The notes: generated from the letters alone by a model not told the origin. DNA of 64,000 nucleotides from JBBSAT01 sp044223665 (GCA_044223665.1 JBGALT010000001.1:124001-188000), one strand, 5' to 3'. Positions 17,512-27,128 are shown, counted from the stretch's first letter. Translations and numbers: made by a program.

Positions 17512-18501
17512 TCAGCGGTACGTGCAGCGCAGCTCGTAGTCGCAGAGCTGGTAGACGTCGCCCTCCTCGATCCGCTTGGTGTCGACGCGCCGGCCCTGGA
17601 ACTCGACACCGTTCGTGCTGCCGAGGTCCTTCATGTAGAAGCCGCCGTTCTGGAAGATGATCGCGGCGTGACGGCGGGAGATGTTGCCGTCCTTGATGGG
17701 GAGGTCGGCCGTCTTGTTGCCGCGGCCGATGATGAACTCCTCTTTCTGCACCGGGTACTTCTGCCCGTTGAAGATGACGAAGAGCGTGGGCATGCCGCCC
17801 ATCGCGGCCTCCATCGGCGCGGCCGCTTGCTGCGGCATCGAGGGGCGCAGCGGCGGAGGCTGACCACCCGGCGCCGGAGGGCGCTGCGTGGGCGGAGGCG
17901 GATACGAGCTCGGCCGCGGCGGCGCCGGGTAGCCGGGGTTGCTCGCCGGAGCCTGACCGTAGCCGGCGTTGGGATAGCCGCCCTGTTGTCCGGCGCCGTA
18001 GGACGGCGGGGCCGGGTAGCCGCCTTGCGAAGGGGGCGGGGCCGCGAAGCCGCCCGACGACGAGCGAGACGGCGGCGGCGCGGGATAGCCGGGATTGCTC
18101 GGCGGCGGCGCGCCGTACGCGGGCGGCGCCGGGTAGCCCGCCCCCTGGGGCGCCGAGGGTCGCACCGGCGGGCCGGGCGGCGGTGCCGACGGGATGAAAG
18201 GCTGGCTCGGAACGCGCGCGCGCGCCGGGGCGGCGGCGGCAGGCGCGGCCTGCGGCGCCGGCGCGGCGCCGGGCGAGGAAGGACGCGGGGCCTGAGGCGC
18301 GGCCGGCGCCGGGCCCGCGGCCACCTGTCCCGTCGGCTCGGCGCGGCCGCCGTAGTTCCGCGATCGCGCGTACTGCCGCATGGCCTCGTTGACGAGATAG
18401 TCGACGGAGCACTCGAGCTCCTGGCTCATCTGCTCGAAGATCTCCCAGAGGTAGTCGCGGCACTGGAACTGTCGCAGCGTCTTCTTGTTCTGGTCGTTCA
18501 T
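17512..18501 (-). CDS. FHA-domain protein with Pro/Gly-rich linker
   Basis: The product is 329 residues from ATG 18501, with GAGGAG upstream as a Shine-Dalgarno site. Residues 1 to about 50 form a helical part (LWEIFEQMSQELECSVDYLV) that looks like a small dimer or ribbon-helix module. Residues ~65-220 are a low-complexity linker built from PGYPAPP-like repeats. Residues ~235-329 are an FHA domain, with FIIGRGNKTADLPI, DGNISRRHAAI and DLGSTNGVEF, the phosphothreonine-binding residues Arg, Ser and Asn being present. FHA domains read Thr phosphorylation made by Hanks-type kinases; one such kinase lies at 55.6 kb. The partner is unknown. Confidence 0.88.
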   Translation of the reverse strand: MNDQNKKTLRQFQCRDYLWEIFEQMSQELECSVDYLVNEAMRQYARSRNYGGRAEPTGQVAAGPAPAAPQAPRPSSPGAAPAPQAAPAAAAPARARVPSQPFIPSAPPPGPPVRPSAPQGAGYPAPPAYGAPPPSNPGYPAPPPSRSSSGGFAAPPPSQGGYPAPPSYGAGQQGGYPNAGYGQAPASNPGYPAPPRPSSYPPPPTQRPPAPGGQPPPLRPSMPQQAAAPMEAAMGGMPTLFVIFNGQKYPVQKEEFIIGRGNKTADLPIKDGNISRRHAAIIFQNGGFYMKDLGSTNGVEFQGRRVDTKRIEEGDVYQLCDYELRCTYR

Positions 18502-18552
18502 GGACGCTCTCTCTCCTCGGGAAGGGATCGAAGTCGAAGGGCCCGCGCGCGC

Positions 18553-20172
18553 TCAGTGCGCCGGCGCAGGCGCGGGGGCGGGGGCGGTGCCCGACGCGGG
18601 CGGTGCGCTCGGGGCCGCAGGCGCGGTCGCCGTCGACGCGGTCGCCGCGCGCTCGCGGATCGCCGCGATGGCGTCGGTCGCGACGTTGCCGATGGTGGCG
18701 TGCGCATCCCAGTGGTCACCGTGGGTCGCGAGCGTCGACGTCGTCATCGCCGAGAGGGCCGGGAGGTCGGCCTCGGTCCCCGCCCGTTCGAAGTAGTAGA
18801 GCGCGATCGTCTGGTGGGCCCAGTCGGGGGAGGCCAGCTGCCCGCGCACGACGGCGGTCGGCTCGGGGCGGATCTGGGCGAGGCGCTCGGCATAGCCGTG
18901 CAGCTCCTCGCGCGCGTAGCGGATGTGCTCGCCGACCGGCAGGCGCGTGAACCACTCCTGCACCACGTCGGCACCGCCGAGCGTGAGGAGCAGCGTGCCG
19001 ACGCGCCAGCGCACACGCCAGATGGCGTGGTCGTTCTCGGCGTTGACCTGCGTCGCGAGCGGCCAGAGCTGCGGGATGACCGTGCGGTCGTGCGAGTCGG
19101 CGACGCGGTCGAACGCGTAGTCACGCACGCGCGGCGGCGTCGCATCGCTCAGACCGAGCGCGAGCAGCGTGGACGTCGCGCTCGCCGGCGTGTGGCCTTC
19201 GAGGGCCTGAAGGGCCGTCACGCGCCGCGTCTCGAGGGCGGCCGCCGTCGTCGGCGGGGTCGGCGTCCCCTGCTGCACGATCTCCATGAGGCGCCCCTGC
19301 ACGGCCGTCTGATCGCCGAGGTTGTGCATCGCGGGCAGCGCGCCGGTGGTGATGAACTGCTCGCGGTTCAGCTCGGTCGCGGTGCCGAGCTGCGCGTCGG
19401 TCATCGTGCGGCCCGAGGCCGTGGCCTGGTTGGCGATGCGGTCGTGCAGCCAGGTGCCGAACTCGGGGCCCTCCATCTCGCGCTCGATCGTCACGATGCG
19501 CTCGGCCGCGCGCGCCTTGGTCGCGTCGTCGGCGAGCTGGGAGATGAGCAGCGCGATCTGCACGAGGGCGGCCTGGGGCAGGTGCGAGGTCATCGCGTCC
19601 ACGAGCTGACCGCACGCGGCGGCGCCCAGCTGCCGAACGACCTGCTCCGCGCTGAAGTTGCCGGAGAGGTTGCGGCCGTTGAAGTCGACCGTGAACCAGC
19701 CGACGACGGCGTCGGTCATCTGCTGGCGCACCGGCGCGCTGGCGTACTGGAGAAGGAGGAAGGCCGCGTCCTTGGCGCGCACCTGCATGGCGGGCGGCGG
19801 GTCGTTCGGCCCCGGCGGCGTCGCGGTCGCGGCGGCGCCTTCTCCGCGCATGAGCCCGAGCAGGCCCGGCGCCATCCCGTCGACGATCCGCGTGCGATCC
19901 GCCTCCGGCAGGCCGCGCACGACCGTCTGCAGCTCGGTCACGCCGTCGACGTCCTGGCGGTCCATCTCGACCAGCGCGAGCCCGGCGCGGATGCGCAGCT
20001 CGTCGTGGTAGCGCGGCGAGCTGAGCACCGCGACGATCCGGCCCGGACCGCGAACGGTGCCCTTCCAGGTCTCGATGTCGCCCTCGGTGATGGCACACGC
20101 CCCGAGCGCCAGGGACGCCAACATGAACAGCGCGAGGGAGCGGACGGGGTTGAAGCGTCGGAAAAATCGCAT
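18553..20172 (-). CDS. Lipoprotein with HEAT-like helical repeats
   Basis: The product is 539 residues from ATG 20172. A signal peptide ends in lipobox ALGAC. The mature protein is mostly helical with spaced Leu/Ala patterns (ALVEMDRQDVDGVTEL, ALVQIALLISQLADDATKARA) like HEAT or ARM repeats, and ends in an Ala/Pro-rich tail. No enzyme motif is seen. It may be a protein-interaction scaffold in the periplasm or at the outer membrane. It is transcribed away from the glycosyltransferase gene; the 157-bp gap holds a 14-bp palindrome at 20188-20201. It lies upstream of the FHA gene on the same strand, so the two may be co-transcribed. Confidence 0.75.
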   Translation of the reverse strand: MRFFRRFNPVRSLALFMLASLALGACAITEGDIETWKGTVRGPGRIVAVLSSPRYHDELRIRAGLALVEMDRQDVDGVTELQTVVRGLPEADRTRIVDGMAPGLLGLMRGEGAAATATPPGPNDPPPAMQVRAKDAAFLLLQYASAPVRQQMTDAVVGWFTVDFNGRNLSGNFSAEQVVRQLGAAACGQLVDAMTSHLPQAALVQIALLISQLADDATKARAAERIVTIEREMEGPEFGTWLHDRIANQATASGRTMTDAQLGTATELNREQFITTGALPAMHNLGDQTAVQGRLMEIVQQGTPTPPTTAAALETRRVTALQALEGHTPASATSTLLALGLSDATPPRVRDYAFDRVADSHDRTVIPQLWPLATQVNAENDHAIWRVRWRVGTLLLTLGGADVVQEWFTRLPVGEHIRYAREELHGYAERLAQIRPEPTAVVRGQLASPDWAHQTIALYYFERAGTEADLPALSAMTTSTLATHGDHWDAHATIGNVATDAIAAIRERAATASTATAPAAPSAPPASGTAPAPAPAPAH

Positions 20173-20329
20173 GAATCCTCGTGGCGCGATCCCGCGGGAT
20201 CACGCGCGCAGACGTCTCCCCGGACGGGAAGCCGCCCGGATACTACCCACCCGGGGTTCTGGCGATCAAGAACCGCTGGAAGGGACGAGGCTTCCGGGCG
20301 GCGGGCCTGCATGCTAGGGCCCGCCGCTC

Positions 20330-22174
20330 ATGGCCGGTGCCCTACGTGCCCTCGGAGGCTTCCTCGGCAGGCATCGCCTGCCGCTGGCCTACGGCGCCGT
20401 GATCCTGCTGGCCGCCGCACTGCGCTACGTGGGGCTGGAATTCGGCCAGAGCGCCCCGTGGGCCCGCCCGGACGAGGAGATCTTCGCCCAGATCGGGATG
20501 CGCCTGTTCGGCGACGACAACCCCCACGTGGCCGAGGGCGGCTGGCCCGAGCTCTGGTTCCGGGCCCACCACTGGGTGCAGCGGGGCCTGCGGGCCTGGT
20601 GGGCCTGGCGCTACGGCGAGGATCTCTCGCTCGGCTGCGTCTTCGTGCTCGCCCCCGATCGGCTGCTCGTGCCGCTGCGGATCCTGGCCGCGAGCTTCTC
20701 GGTCGGGACCGTGGCGCTCGTGATGCGCCTCGGCTGGCTCGCCGCGCCGCGGCGCATGGGGCCGAGCGAGCGGCACGCGATCGCGCTCGCGAGCGGGCTC
20801 TTCTACGCGGTCGACGTCCTGAGCTCGCGAGACGCGCACTTCGCGGTCTCCGACCAGCCGCTCGTCTTCTTCATGGTGTGGATGTTCGTGGCGGCCGCGC
20901 GCGGGCTCGAGCGCGGGTGGCTGATCGACTTCTTCACCTGCGGCATCGCGCTCGGCCTCGGCATCGGCTCCAAGTGGGCGGGCTTGCCCTTCGGCATCGT
21001 CCCGGTGATCGCGCTCGGCGTGCGCATCGCGCGTCACGGCGCCGCGCCACGGAACGTGGGCGCCTTGGTGCTCGGGATCGCCGGCTTCCTGATCGCGTTC
21101 CTCGCGACCAACCCCACGTTCCTCTCGCACTCGAGCGACTTCACCAACGGCGTCACCAGCGTCGCGCTCCGCTACGACCCCAACGCGCCGCGGGCCTTCT
21201 CCATCTACACCGACGTGCCGATCGAGTACGGCATCACCCGGCACGCACGCGCGTCGTTCCCCTTCGGGCTCGGTTGGCCGCTGACCGTGATCGCAGGGCT
21301 CGGCGCCCTCGCTTGCATCGCGATCGGCTGGCGCCGCCGTGCGCCGGCGACCTTCCTCGTCGGCTTCTGGACGATCTTCTTCTGGGTCGTCGTGGTCGGC
21401 CGCACGACGCTCTACTTCGCGCGCTACTCGATGCCCGCGCACCCGACGGCCTGCGTCGGCGCGGCGATCCTGCTCGTGATCGCGTTCCGCTGGCTCGCGC
21501 GGCGGCGGGAGAAGACGGTCGTGCGCAGCGACGCCGACGCGCGCTGGCGCGTGGGCGCCTTCTCGGCGCTCGTGCTCGTGCTCGCGGCCGAGCCGACGTG
21601 GCGCTCGATCGAGATGACGGCCGCGTTCGCACGGCCCGATACGCGCGAGCGCGCCGTCGCCTGGATGCGCGCGCACGCCCACGACGAGCCGATCGACGTG
21701 GTCGGCGGGTACTCGCGTCCGCTCGCCGTGCACGATCGCGTGGCCGACCGCTGCGAGGAGCTCTTGCCTCCGAGCTTCGGCGCGCCGCCCGCGCTGCGCC
21801 TGCAGGGCGCGAGCGACAGCAGCCGTCTCATCACCGATCGCCCGGCGAGCTGGCACCCGTTCGCGGCCGACATCGTGTACTGGGGCCTGCTCCACAACGC
21901 GCCCTCGGCGACCGCGCACTGGATGATGGTCGCGCAGCCGTGGCTACCCTGCGGCCAGCCGGTCGCGCGCTTCGCCGCCTACGATCCGCCCGCCTCCTGC
22001 TACCGCGAGGCGGCGCGCTTCGAGCCCGAGGGCGTCGACTGCGACGCGATGTGGGACGACCAGGACCATTTCTACTCGCCGCTCTGGGGCTTCAGCCGGC
22101 CCTGGTCGCCGAGCACGCCGGAGGCCGCGCGGATCGGCCCCTCGATCGTGATCTACGAGCGCACCTGCCCGTGA
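20330..22174 (+). CDS. Membrane glycosyltransferase, GT39/PMT-like
   Basis: The product is 614 residues from ATG 20330. About ten hydrophobic helices are visible, with the Asp-Glu pair WARPDEEIFAQIG near residue 47 in the first periplasmic loop. This acidic motif is typical of GT-C enzymes such as GT39 mannosyltransferases and ArnT relatives, which use a polyprenyl-phosphate sugar. The C-terminal ~170 residues form a soluble periplasmic part (MRAHAHDEPIDVVGGY). The next gene encodes a GT2 enzyme of the type that makes polyprenyl-phosphate sugar donors, so the pair is a plausible donor-maker plus user for a surface glycan or glycoprotein. Confidence 0.82.
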   Translation: MAGALRALGGFLGRHRLPLAYGAVILLAAALRYVGLEFGQSAPWARPDEEIFAQIGMRLFGDDNPHVAEGGWPELWFRAHHWVQRGLRAWWAWRYGEDLSLGCVFVLAPDRLLVPLRILAASFSVGTVALVMRLGWLAAPRRMGPSERHAIALASGLFYAVDVLSSRDAHFAVSDQPLVFFMVWMFVAAARGLERGWLIDFFTCGIALGLGIGSKWAGLPFGIVPVIALGVRIARHGAAPRNVGALVLGIAGFLIAFLATNPTFLSHSSDFTNGVTSVALRYDPNAPRAFSIYTDVPIEYGITRHARASFPFGLGWPLTVIAGLGALACIAIGWRRRAPATFLVGFWTIFFWVVVVGRTTLYFARYSMPAHPTACVGAAILLVIAFRWLARRREKTVVRSDADARWRVGAFSALVLVLAAEPTWRSIEMTAAFARPDTRERAVAWMRAHAHDEPIDVVGGYSRPLAVHDRVADRCEELLPPSFGAPPALRLQGASDSSRLITDRPASWHPFAADIVYWGLLHNAPSATAHWMMVAQPWLPCGQPVARFAAYDPPASCYREAARFEPEGVDCDAMWDDQDHFYSPLWGFSRPWSPSTPEAARIGPSIVIYERTCP

Positions 22175-22220
22175 CCGCGGATTGGCGAGATCCGCCCGCA
22201 CCTGCAACGATAGGACGCTC

Positions 22221-23258
22221 ATGAGCGCCGCCGAGCAGAGAGCGGAGACGAAGGACGCGAGCGCCACGCGCGAGCCGGCGGTCCCCGACGTCTCCGTCGT
22301 GCTCCCGATCTACGACGAGAAGGACAACCTCGTCCCGCTCCTGGACGAGATCGAGAAGGCGCTCACTGCCGCCCAGATCACGTTCGAGGTGGTGGCGGTC
22401 GACGACGGCAGCCGCGACGGCTCGCGCGAGCTGCTCGAGAAGCTCGCGAAAGAGAAGCCCTGGCTGCGCGTCGTGCTCTTCCGACGCAACTGCGGGCAGG
22501 CCGCGGCCTTCGACGCCGGCTTCCGCCACGCGAGCGGCCGGCGCGTGGCCACGATGGACGCCGATCGGCAGAACGACCCGGCCGACATCCCGCGCCTCAT
22601 CGCCAAGCTCGACGACGGCTTCGACGTGGTCACCGGCTGGCGCCGCGACCGCAAGGACGGGATGTTCCTGCGCAAGGTCCCCTCGCGCATCGCGAACTGG
22701 TTCATCCGCAAGGTCACCGGCACGAAGATCCACGACCTCGGCTGCTCGCTGAAGGTCTACGAGCGTGAGATCACCGACGAGATCCGCCTCTACGGCGAGA
22801 TGCACCGCTTCCTCGTGCCGCTCGCCGAGAGCCAGGGCGCGCGCGTCACCGAGCTCGAGGTCGGCCACCGCGCGCGCGTCGCCGGCGTCAGCAAGTACGG
22901 CCTCTCGCGCACGGTGAAGGTGCTGCTCGATCTCCTGACGGTGTGGTTCCTGCGACGCTACGCGACCAAGCCCATCTACGTGTTCGGCGGCGCCGGCGCG
23001 GCGATGATGGGCCTGGGCGTCATGCTCTCGGCGCTCGTGCTCTACGAGAAGATCGCCGACGGCGTGTGGGTGCACCGCAACCCGCTCTTCAACATCGCGC
23101 TCATCAGCGGGCTGCTCGGCGTGCAGTCGCTGGGCCTGGGCCTCTTGGCCGAGCTCATCGTGCGCACGTACTTCGAGTCGCAGAACCGCGCGCCCTATCC
23201 CATCGCGCGGCGCATCGGCTTCCCGGCCGTGCGCGCGCTGCCGCGCCAGGGCGAGTGA
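22221..23258 (+). CDS. GT2 family polyprenyl-phosphate glycosyltransferase (DPM1/ArnC-like)
   Basis: The product is 345 residues from ATG 22221. The GT-A core opens VSVVLPIYDEKDNLVPLL, has VVAVDDGSRDGSRELL and the metal-site DADRQNDPADIP, and the acceptor region FIRKVTGTKIHDLGCSLK. Two membrane helices follow near residues 245-320 (GAGAAMMGLGVMLSALVLY and LISGLLGVQSLGLGLLAEL). This is the arrangement of enzymes that transfer a sugar from a nucleotide donor to undecaprenyl phosphate. It starts 46 bases after the GT39-like gene and is followed ten bases later by an asparagine synthetase, all on one strand. The sugar cannot be told. Confidence 0.88.
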   Translation: MSAAEQRAETKDASATREPAVPDVSVVLPIYDEKDNLVPLLDEIEKALTAAQITFEVVAVDDGSRDGSRELLEKLAKEKPWLRVVLFRRNCGQAAAFDAGFRHASGRRVATMDADRQNDPADIPRLIAKLDDGFDVVTGWRRDRKDGMFLRKVPSRIANWFIRKVTGTKIHDLGCSLKVYEREITDEIRLYGEMHRFLVPLAESQGARVTELEVGHRARVAGVSKYGLSRTVKVLLDLLTVWFLRRYATKPIYVFGGAGAAMMGLGVMLSALVLYEKIADGVWVHRNPLFNIALISGLLGVQSLGLGLLAELIVRTYFESQNRAPYPIARRIGFPAVRALPRQGE

Positions 23259-23268
23259 CGCGCACGCC

Positions 23269-25122
23269 ATGTGCGGGATCGCGGGCCTGATCGGGAGCGA
23301 GCCGCGCGAGGGCGTCGTGCGCGCGATGTGCGACGCGATCGCGCACCGCGGGCCCGACGGGCACGGCATCGAAGTGCGTCGCGCGAACGGTCGGGTGGCC
23401 ACGCTCGGCCACCGGCGCCTCTCCATCGTCGACCTGGCGACCGGCGCGCAGCCGATGGAGGACGTCGCGCACCGCGCGATCGTGTCGTTCAACGGCGAGA
23501 TCTACGACCACGTGAAGACGCGCGCGCGCCTCGAGAAGGAAGGCGTGCGCTTCGCGACGCAGAGCGACACCGAGGTGATCGTCGCCGGCTTCGCCGCGTG
23601 GGGCGAGCGCATCGTGCCGGCGCTCCACGGCATGTTCGCCTTCTGCGCCTTCGACGAGCGCGACGGCACCGTGCTGCTCGCGCGCGATCGCTTCGGCATC
23701 AAGCCGCTCTACGTGGCGAAGCTCCCGGACGGCGGGCTCGCGTTCGCCTCCGAGCTCTCGGCGATGCTCGCCGTGCCGGAGATCGGCAAGAAGATCTCCG
23801 ATGCGGGCCTCGCGTCGTACTTGTTCAGCGACTACGCGCATCCGCCGCACACGCTGATCGAGGGCGTCGAGAAGCTCGCGCCCGGAGAGCTCGTGCTCGG
23901 GCGCGTCGGCGGGCGCTGGGAGCGGCGCTCGTACCTGCCGCCGGCGGAGACGGACGGGCCGGCGCCGAGCCCCGAAGAGCTCTGGGCCACGCTCGGCGAC
24001 GCGGTGCAGTCTCAGCTGATGAGCGACGTGCCGCTCGGCGTGTTCCTCTCGGGCGGCCTCGACAGCTCGTGCGTGGCCGCCCTCGCCGCGCAGCGCAGCC
24101 GCTCGCGCCTGCAGGCCTTCTGCATCGCCTTCGAGGACGCGAGCTTCGACGAGAGCGCGCACGCGCGCCGCATGTCGGCCCACCTCGGCCTCGAGCACGT
24201 GGAGGAGAAGCTCGATGCGCCCACGCTGCTGGCCCACGTCGATCGCGTGCTCGGGCACCTCGACGAGCCGCTCGGCGACCACTCGATCGTGCCGACGGAC
24301 CTGCTCTGCCGCCTCGCGGCCAAGCACGTGAAGGTCGCGCTCGGCGGCGACGGCGCCGACGAGCTCTTCGGCGGCTACCCGACCTACCGCGCGCACGTGC
24401 TGCACGCGCGCTTGCTGCGGCCGATCACACCTCTCTTCCGTGGCGAGCGGGCGCGCGCGCTGCTCGAGCGCATCCCGGCGAGCGACGGCTACCAGGCGCT
24501 CGACTGGAAGGTGAAGCGCTTCCTCGGGCGCTGGGACGACGACGTCGCGACGCGGCACCTGCGCTGGATGAGCGCCGTCGATCTGCCGGCGCTGCGCGAT
24601 CTGATGGGCGCGCGCTATCGGGCGCCGGCCACGCTCGCCGAGCCGGTGCGCGGCGCCGATCCGATCGCGAGCGCGAGCGCGCTCGACTTCCGCACGTACA
24701 TGCCGGGCTCGGTGCTCACGAAGGTCGACCGCGCATCGATGGCGCACGGCCTCGAGGCGCGCCCGCCCTTCCTCGACGAGAAGGTCGTCGCGCTCGCACG
24801 CCGCGTGCCCTCGCGCGACAAGGTGCGCGGCTCCACCGGCAAGTGGCTGCTCCGCCGCGCGAGCGAGCGAGCGCTGCCCCGAGCGATCCTCGAGCGCGGC
24901 AAGCACGGCTTCTCGGTGCCGCTCGCCGCATGGCTGCGCGGCCCGCTCGGGCCGCGGATCGAGGCGATGGTGCGGGACTCCCCGCTCTGGTCGGTGCTCG
25001 ATCGCCGCGTGGCGGCATCGTTCGCGCGCGCCCACGCCGATCGACGGGGTGATCATGCCAAGGCGCTCTGGGCGCTGCTCGTGCTCGACGTCTGGTCACG
25101 GCGCTTCGGCGTTTCGGGTTAA
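23269..25122 (+). CDS. asnB: Asparagine synthetase (glutamine-hydrolysing)
   Basis: The product is 617 residues from ATG 23269. The N-terminus MCGIAGLIG gives the Cys nucleophile of the class II glutaminase domain, with SFNGEIYDH, DTEVI and GMFAFCAFD motifs. The synthetase domain has the P-loop FLSGGLDSSCVAALA near residues 258-272, GGDGADELFGGYPTYR and YMPGSVLTKVDRASMAHGLE. The enzyme makes asparagine from aspartate, glutamine and ATP. Many copies in surface-polysaccharide loci instead amidate sugars or cell-wall components, and the neighbouring glycosyltransferases make that possible here. Length is normal for the family. The three genes look like one operon. Confidence 0.93.
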   Translation: MCGIAGLIGSEPREGVVRAMCDAIAHRGPDGHGIEVRRANGRVATLGHRRLSIVDLATGAQPMEDVAHRAIVSFNGEIYDHVKTRARLEKEGVRFATQSDTEVIVAGFAAWGERIVPALHGMFAFCAFDERDGTVLLARDRFGIKPLYVAKLPDGGLAFASELSAMLAVPEIGKKISDAGLASYLFSDYAHPPHTLIEGVEKLAPGELVLGRVGGRWERRSYLPPAETDGPAPSPEELWATLGDAVQSQLMSDVPLGVFLSGGLDSSCVAALAAQRSRSRLQAFCIAFEDASFDESAHARRMSAHLGLEHVEEKLDAPTLLAHVDRVLGHLDEPLGDHSIVPTDLLCRLAAKHVKVALGGDGADELFGGYPTYRAHVLHARLLRPITPLFRGERARALLERIPASDGYQALDWKVKRFLGRWDDDVATRHLRWMSAVDLPALRDLMGARYRAPATLAEPVRGADPIASASALDFRTYMPGSVLTKVDRASMAHGLEARPPFLDEKVVALARRVPSRDKVRGSTGKWLLRRASERALPRAILERGKHGFSVPLAAWLRGPLGPRIEAMVRDSPLWSVLDRRVAASFARAHADRRGDHAKALWALLVLDVWSRRFGVSG

Positions 25123-25141
25123 GCTCGAACGAGGAGGCTCC

Positions 25142-26212
25142 ATGGATCGCATCGCCATCGTGTCGTCCGCGCTCGCGCTCGTGCTCGCCGCCGGTTGCTC
25201 GTGCTCGACCGAGACCGCGAATGGCGATGGCGGCACGCAGGCGATGGACGCCGGAACCGGCCTCGACGGCAACGGCGCCGACGTGAACGCGCCACCGATC
25301 GACACGGCCGTCCCCGGGATCGACGGCAACGGCGCCGACGTGACCGTACCGCCGACCGACACATCGGTGCAGGGAGTCGATGGGAACGGTTTCGACGTCG
25401 GCCCGCCCGGCTGTCACCCCGCGATGTGCCAGTCGCACCTCTACCAGTGCGGAAACTGCACCGACGACGACGGCGATGGCCTGATCGACGCCGAAGATCC
25501 CGACTGCCTCGGGCCCTGCGGCAACAACGAGGCCGGCTTCGATCCGATGATCCCCGGGATCTCGCTGACCAACTGCTCGGCGGACTGCTTCTACGACCAG
25601 GACGGCGGCGACGGCAACGACGGCTGCACCTACGACTACCGCTGCGACATGCTCAGCCCCGACGTGAACCCGGGCGGCCCCGGCGGCACTACGCGCTGCG
25701 ACTACGACATGGCGACGGCGATGAACACCAACGCGTGCCCGCCGACGCAGCCCGCGATGTGCCACACGACGTGCGGCCCGCTCACGCCGAACGGGTGCGA
25801 CTGCTTCGGATGCTGCGAGGTGACCCCGGGCTCGGGCGACTACGTGTTCGTCGGCTCCGTGCCCGACGCGGGGCATCCCGCGTGCTCGCACGACTCGCTC
25901 GACGATCCGCAGTCGTGCCGCCCCTGCACGCCGGTCGCGGACTGCCTCAACACCTGCGAGCACTGCGAGCTCTGCTTCGGCCGCGACACGCTGCCGGCGG
26001 ACTGCTTCCCCACGCCCGACGCAGGCACGCCCGTCGACGCTCACGTCCAGCCCTACCCGGACGGCGCCGTGCCCGATGCCTACGTGCCGCCGGTCGACTC
26101 CGGTGTGCCGGCGCGCTGCATCTCGACGCGCCAGCCGTGCGGCCTGCCGACGGACCCGGACTGCCCCCCGGGAGAGTTCTGCATCACGGGCTGCTGCCAG
26201 TACTTCGGCTGA
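25142..26212 (+). CDS. Cys-rich lipoprotein with GxDGNGxDV repeats
   Basis: The product is 356 residues from ATG 25142, with GAGGAGG just upstream. Lipobox LAAGC is followed by a low-complexity region carrying three GxDGNGxDV repeats, then NCTDDDGDGLIDAEDPDC, an Asp/Cys motif common in myxobacterial lipoproteins and possibly calcium-binding. The rest is rich in Cys pairs (CDCFGCCEV, CEHCELCFG, CITGCCQYFG) with no catalytic motif. Probably a disulfide-bonded surface protein. Its TGATCA stop region is followed at once by Rep-A copy A. I do not recognise a named family. Confidence 0.78.
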   Translation: MDRIAIVSSALALVLAAGCSCSTETANGDGGTQAMDAGTGLDGNGADVNAPPIDTAVPGIDGNGADVTVPPTDTSVQGVDGNGFDVGPPGCHPAMCQSHLYQCGNCTDDDGDGLIDAEDPDCLGPCGNNEAGFDPMIPGISLTNCSADCFYDQDGGDGNDGCTYDYRCDMLSPDVNPGGPGGTTRCDYDMATAMNTNACPPTQPAMCHTTCGPLTPNGCDCFGCCEVTPGSGDYVFVGSVPDAGHPACSHDSLDDPQSCRPCTPVADCLNTCEHCELCFGRDTLPADCFPTPDAGTPVDAHVQPYPDGAVPDAYVPPVDSGVPARCISTRQPCGLPTDPDCPPGEFCITGCCQYFG

Positions 26213-26224
26213 TCAGCCCCCAGC

Positions 26225-26305
26225 AAGGAGTGCTCGCCCCGGAGGGCCCGGACGGGAGCGCGCGCAGCGCGCGGACGGGAGGGACCGGAGCGGGCGAGCC
26301 GATCA
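26225..26305 (+). repeat. Rep-A copy A (between convergent genes)
   Basis: A full-length Rep-A. Outer arms are GCTCGCCC and GGGCGAGC; the inner hairpin is GCGCGC, loop GCA, GCGCGC. Compared with the copies at 32.3 and 43.8 kb, the third inner base pair is flipped from G-C to C-G, so pairing is kept. It lies between two convergent genes, and its final TGATC (minus strand) supplies the stop codon of the 26303-26854 gene. Confidence 0.85.
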
Positions 26306-26854
26306 ACAGTGGCAAGCGGCCGTGCCGCCGGCGCCGAGGCGGATCTCGCAGGGCGCGGCGCAGGGCGTCTCGAGCCGGAAGTGCAGCACGAGATCGGCCG
26401 TGCAGTCGGCGCTCGGAGCGGCCGGCATGATCGAGCGCATCGCAGCGCCACAGGTCGACATGCCCGTCCACGACTCGGTGTACGCGACGTCGAAGCCGTT
26501 CGCGTCGTGCGCGACGACGCTGTACGTGCGCGCGAGCGAAGCGCCGCTGCAGGCCGTGAGCGCGTCGATCCGCGTGTCGGTGAAGCCGTGATCGCTCTCG
26601 AGCGAGACGAGCATCGGCGAGCTCGTCGTCAGATCGGGCACCGTCAGGGTGAGGACCGCGCCCTGCTGGACCACGCCCGCGAGGCCCGCGGCGCCGGTCG
26701 AGCGCACCGGGCTGCACGCGTCGTGCTCGCCGGCGATCGTGAGATCGTAGACGCCGCTCGTGGCGGTGACCGGCTGGTGCGTGCTCGAGCAACCGACGAG
26801 CGCTCCGAGGACGAGGAGGTAGGCGGCGGGCTGAACGATCGCGGAGTGACGCAT
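26303..26854 (-). CDS. Small secreted lipoprotein, unknown function
   Basis: The product is 183 residues from ATG 26854. The signal peptide ends in lipobox LGALVGC. The mature part is a single beta-rich domain with six or more Cys residues (DACSPVRS, TACSGAS, MSTCGAAM, CTADLVLHF, CAAPCEIRLG, ACHC), likely disulfide bonded. It begins GVYDLTIAGEHDAC, similar to small myxobacterial lipoproteins that begin with a TGxYDL-type strand. No enzyme motif is seen. Its TGA stop is part of Rep-A copy A, and a second Rep-A lies in its upstream region. Confidence 0.75.
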   Translation of the reverse strand: MRHSAIVQPAAYLLVLGALVGCSSTHQPVTATSGVYDLTIAGEHDACSPVRSTGAAGLAGVVQQGAVLTLTVPDLTTSSPMLVSLESDHGFTDTRIDALTACSGASLARTYSVVAHDANGFDVAYTESWTGMSTCGAAMRSIMPAAPSADCTADLVLHFRLETPCAAPCEIRLGAGGTAACHC

Positions 26855-26908
26855 GCCTCGCGGATAACCGAGCGCCCGATCGGCCGTCAAAGAAACGGCA
26901 GGCGTGCC

Positions 26909-26935
26909 TGCGGGGCGAGCACTCTTTGCTGAGGC
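26909..26935 (-). repeat. Rep-A half copy (5-prime end only)
   Basis: Bases 26909-26935 repeat the GAGTGCTCGCCCCGCAGG end of Rep-A, on the minus strand, and join directly to the full copy at 26936. The other half is missing. It looks like the remnant of a tandem duplication that was later cut back. Confidence 0.7.
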
Positions 26936-27022
26936 TGATCGGCTCGCCCGCTCCGGCCCCTCCCGTACGCGCGCTGCGCGCGCTCCCGTCCGGACCCTGC
27001 GGGGCGAGCACTCTTGCTGAGG
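26936..27022 (-). repeat. Rep-A copy B (in divergent gap)
   Basis: A full Rep-A in minus orientation, inner hairpin GCGCGC, loop GCA, GCGCGC, with flanking AGCAAGAG. Unlike the others it sits between divergent genes (26854 and 27129 starts), upstream of the tyrosine-catabolism genes, so it cannot act there as a simple 3-prime end for either gene. Confidence 0.85.
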
Positions 27023-27128
27023 CTGCCGCACCGCGTCGCAACGACACCGAGAACAGTGACTATTCTCAAGAAGTCCACGAGAACGGGCTGACGTTTCGCG
27101 CGCCCACGCGCATAGACTCCGACCCCCC

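Noticed and set aside
20188..20201. 14-bp palindrome GATCCCGCGGGATC as an operator
   Set aside because: It stands between divergent genes but has no second copy in the window and no nearby regulator; GATC- and CG-rich palindromes are common here.
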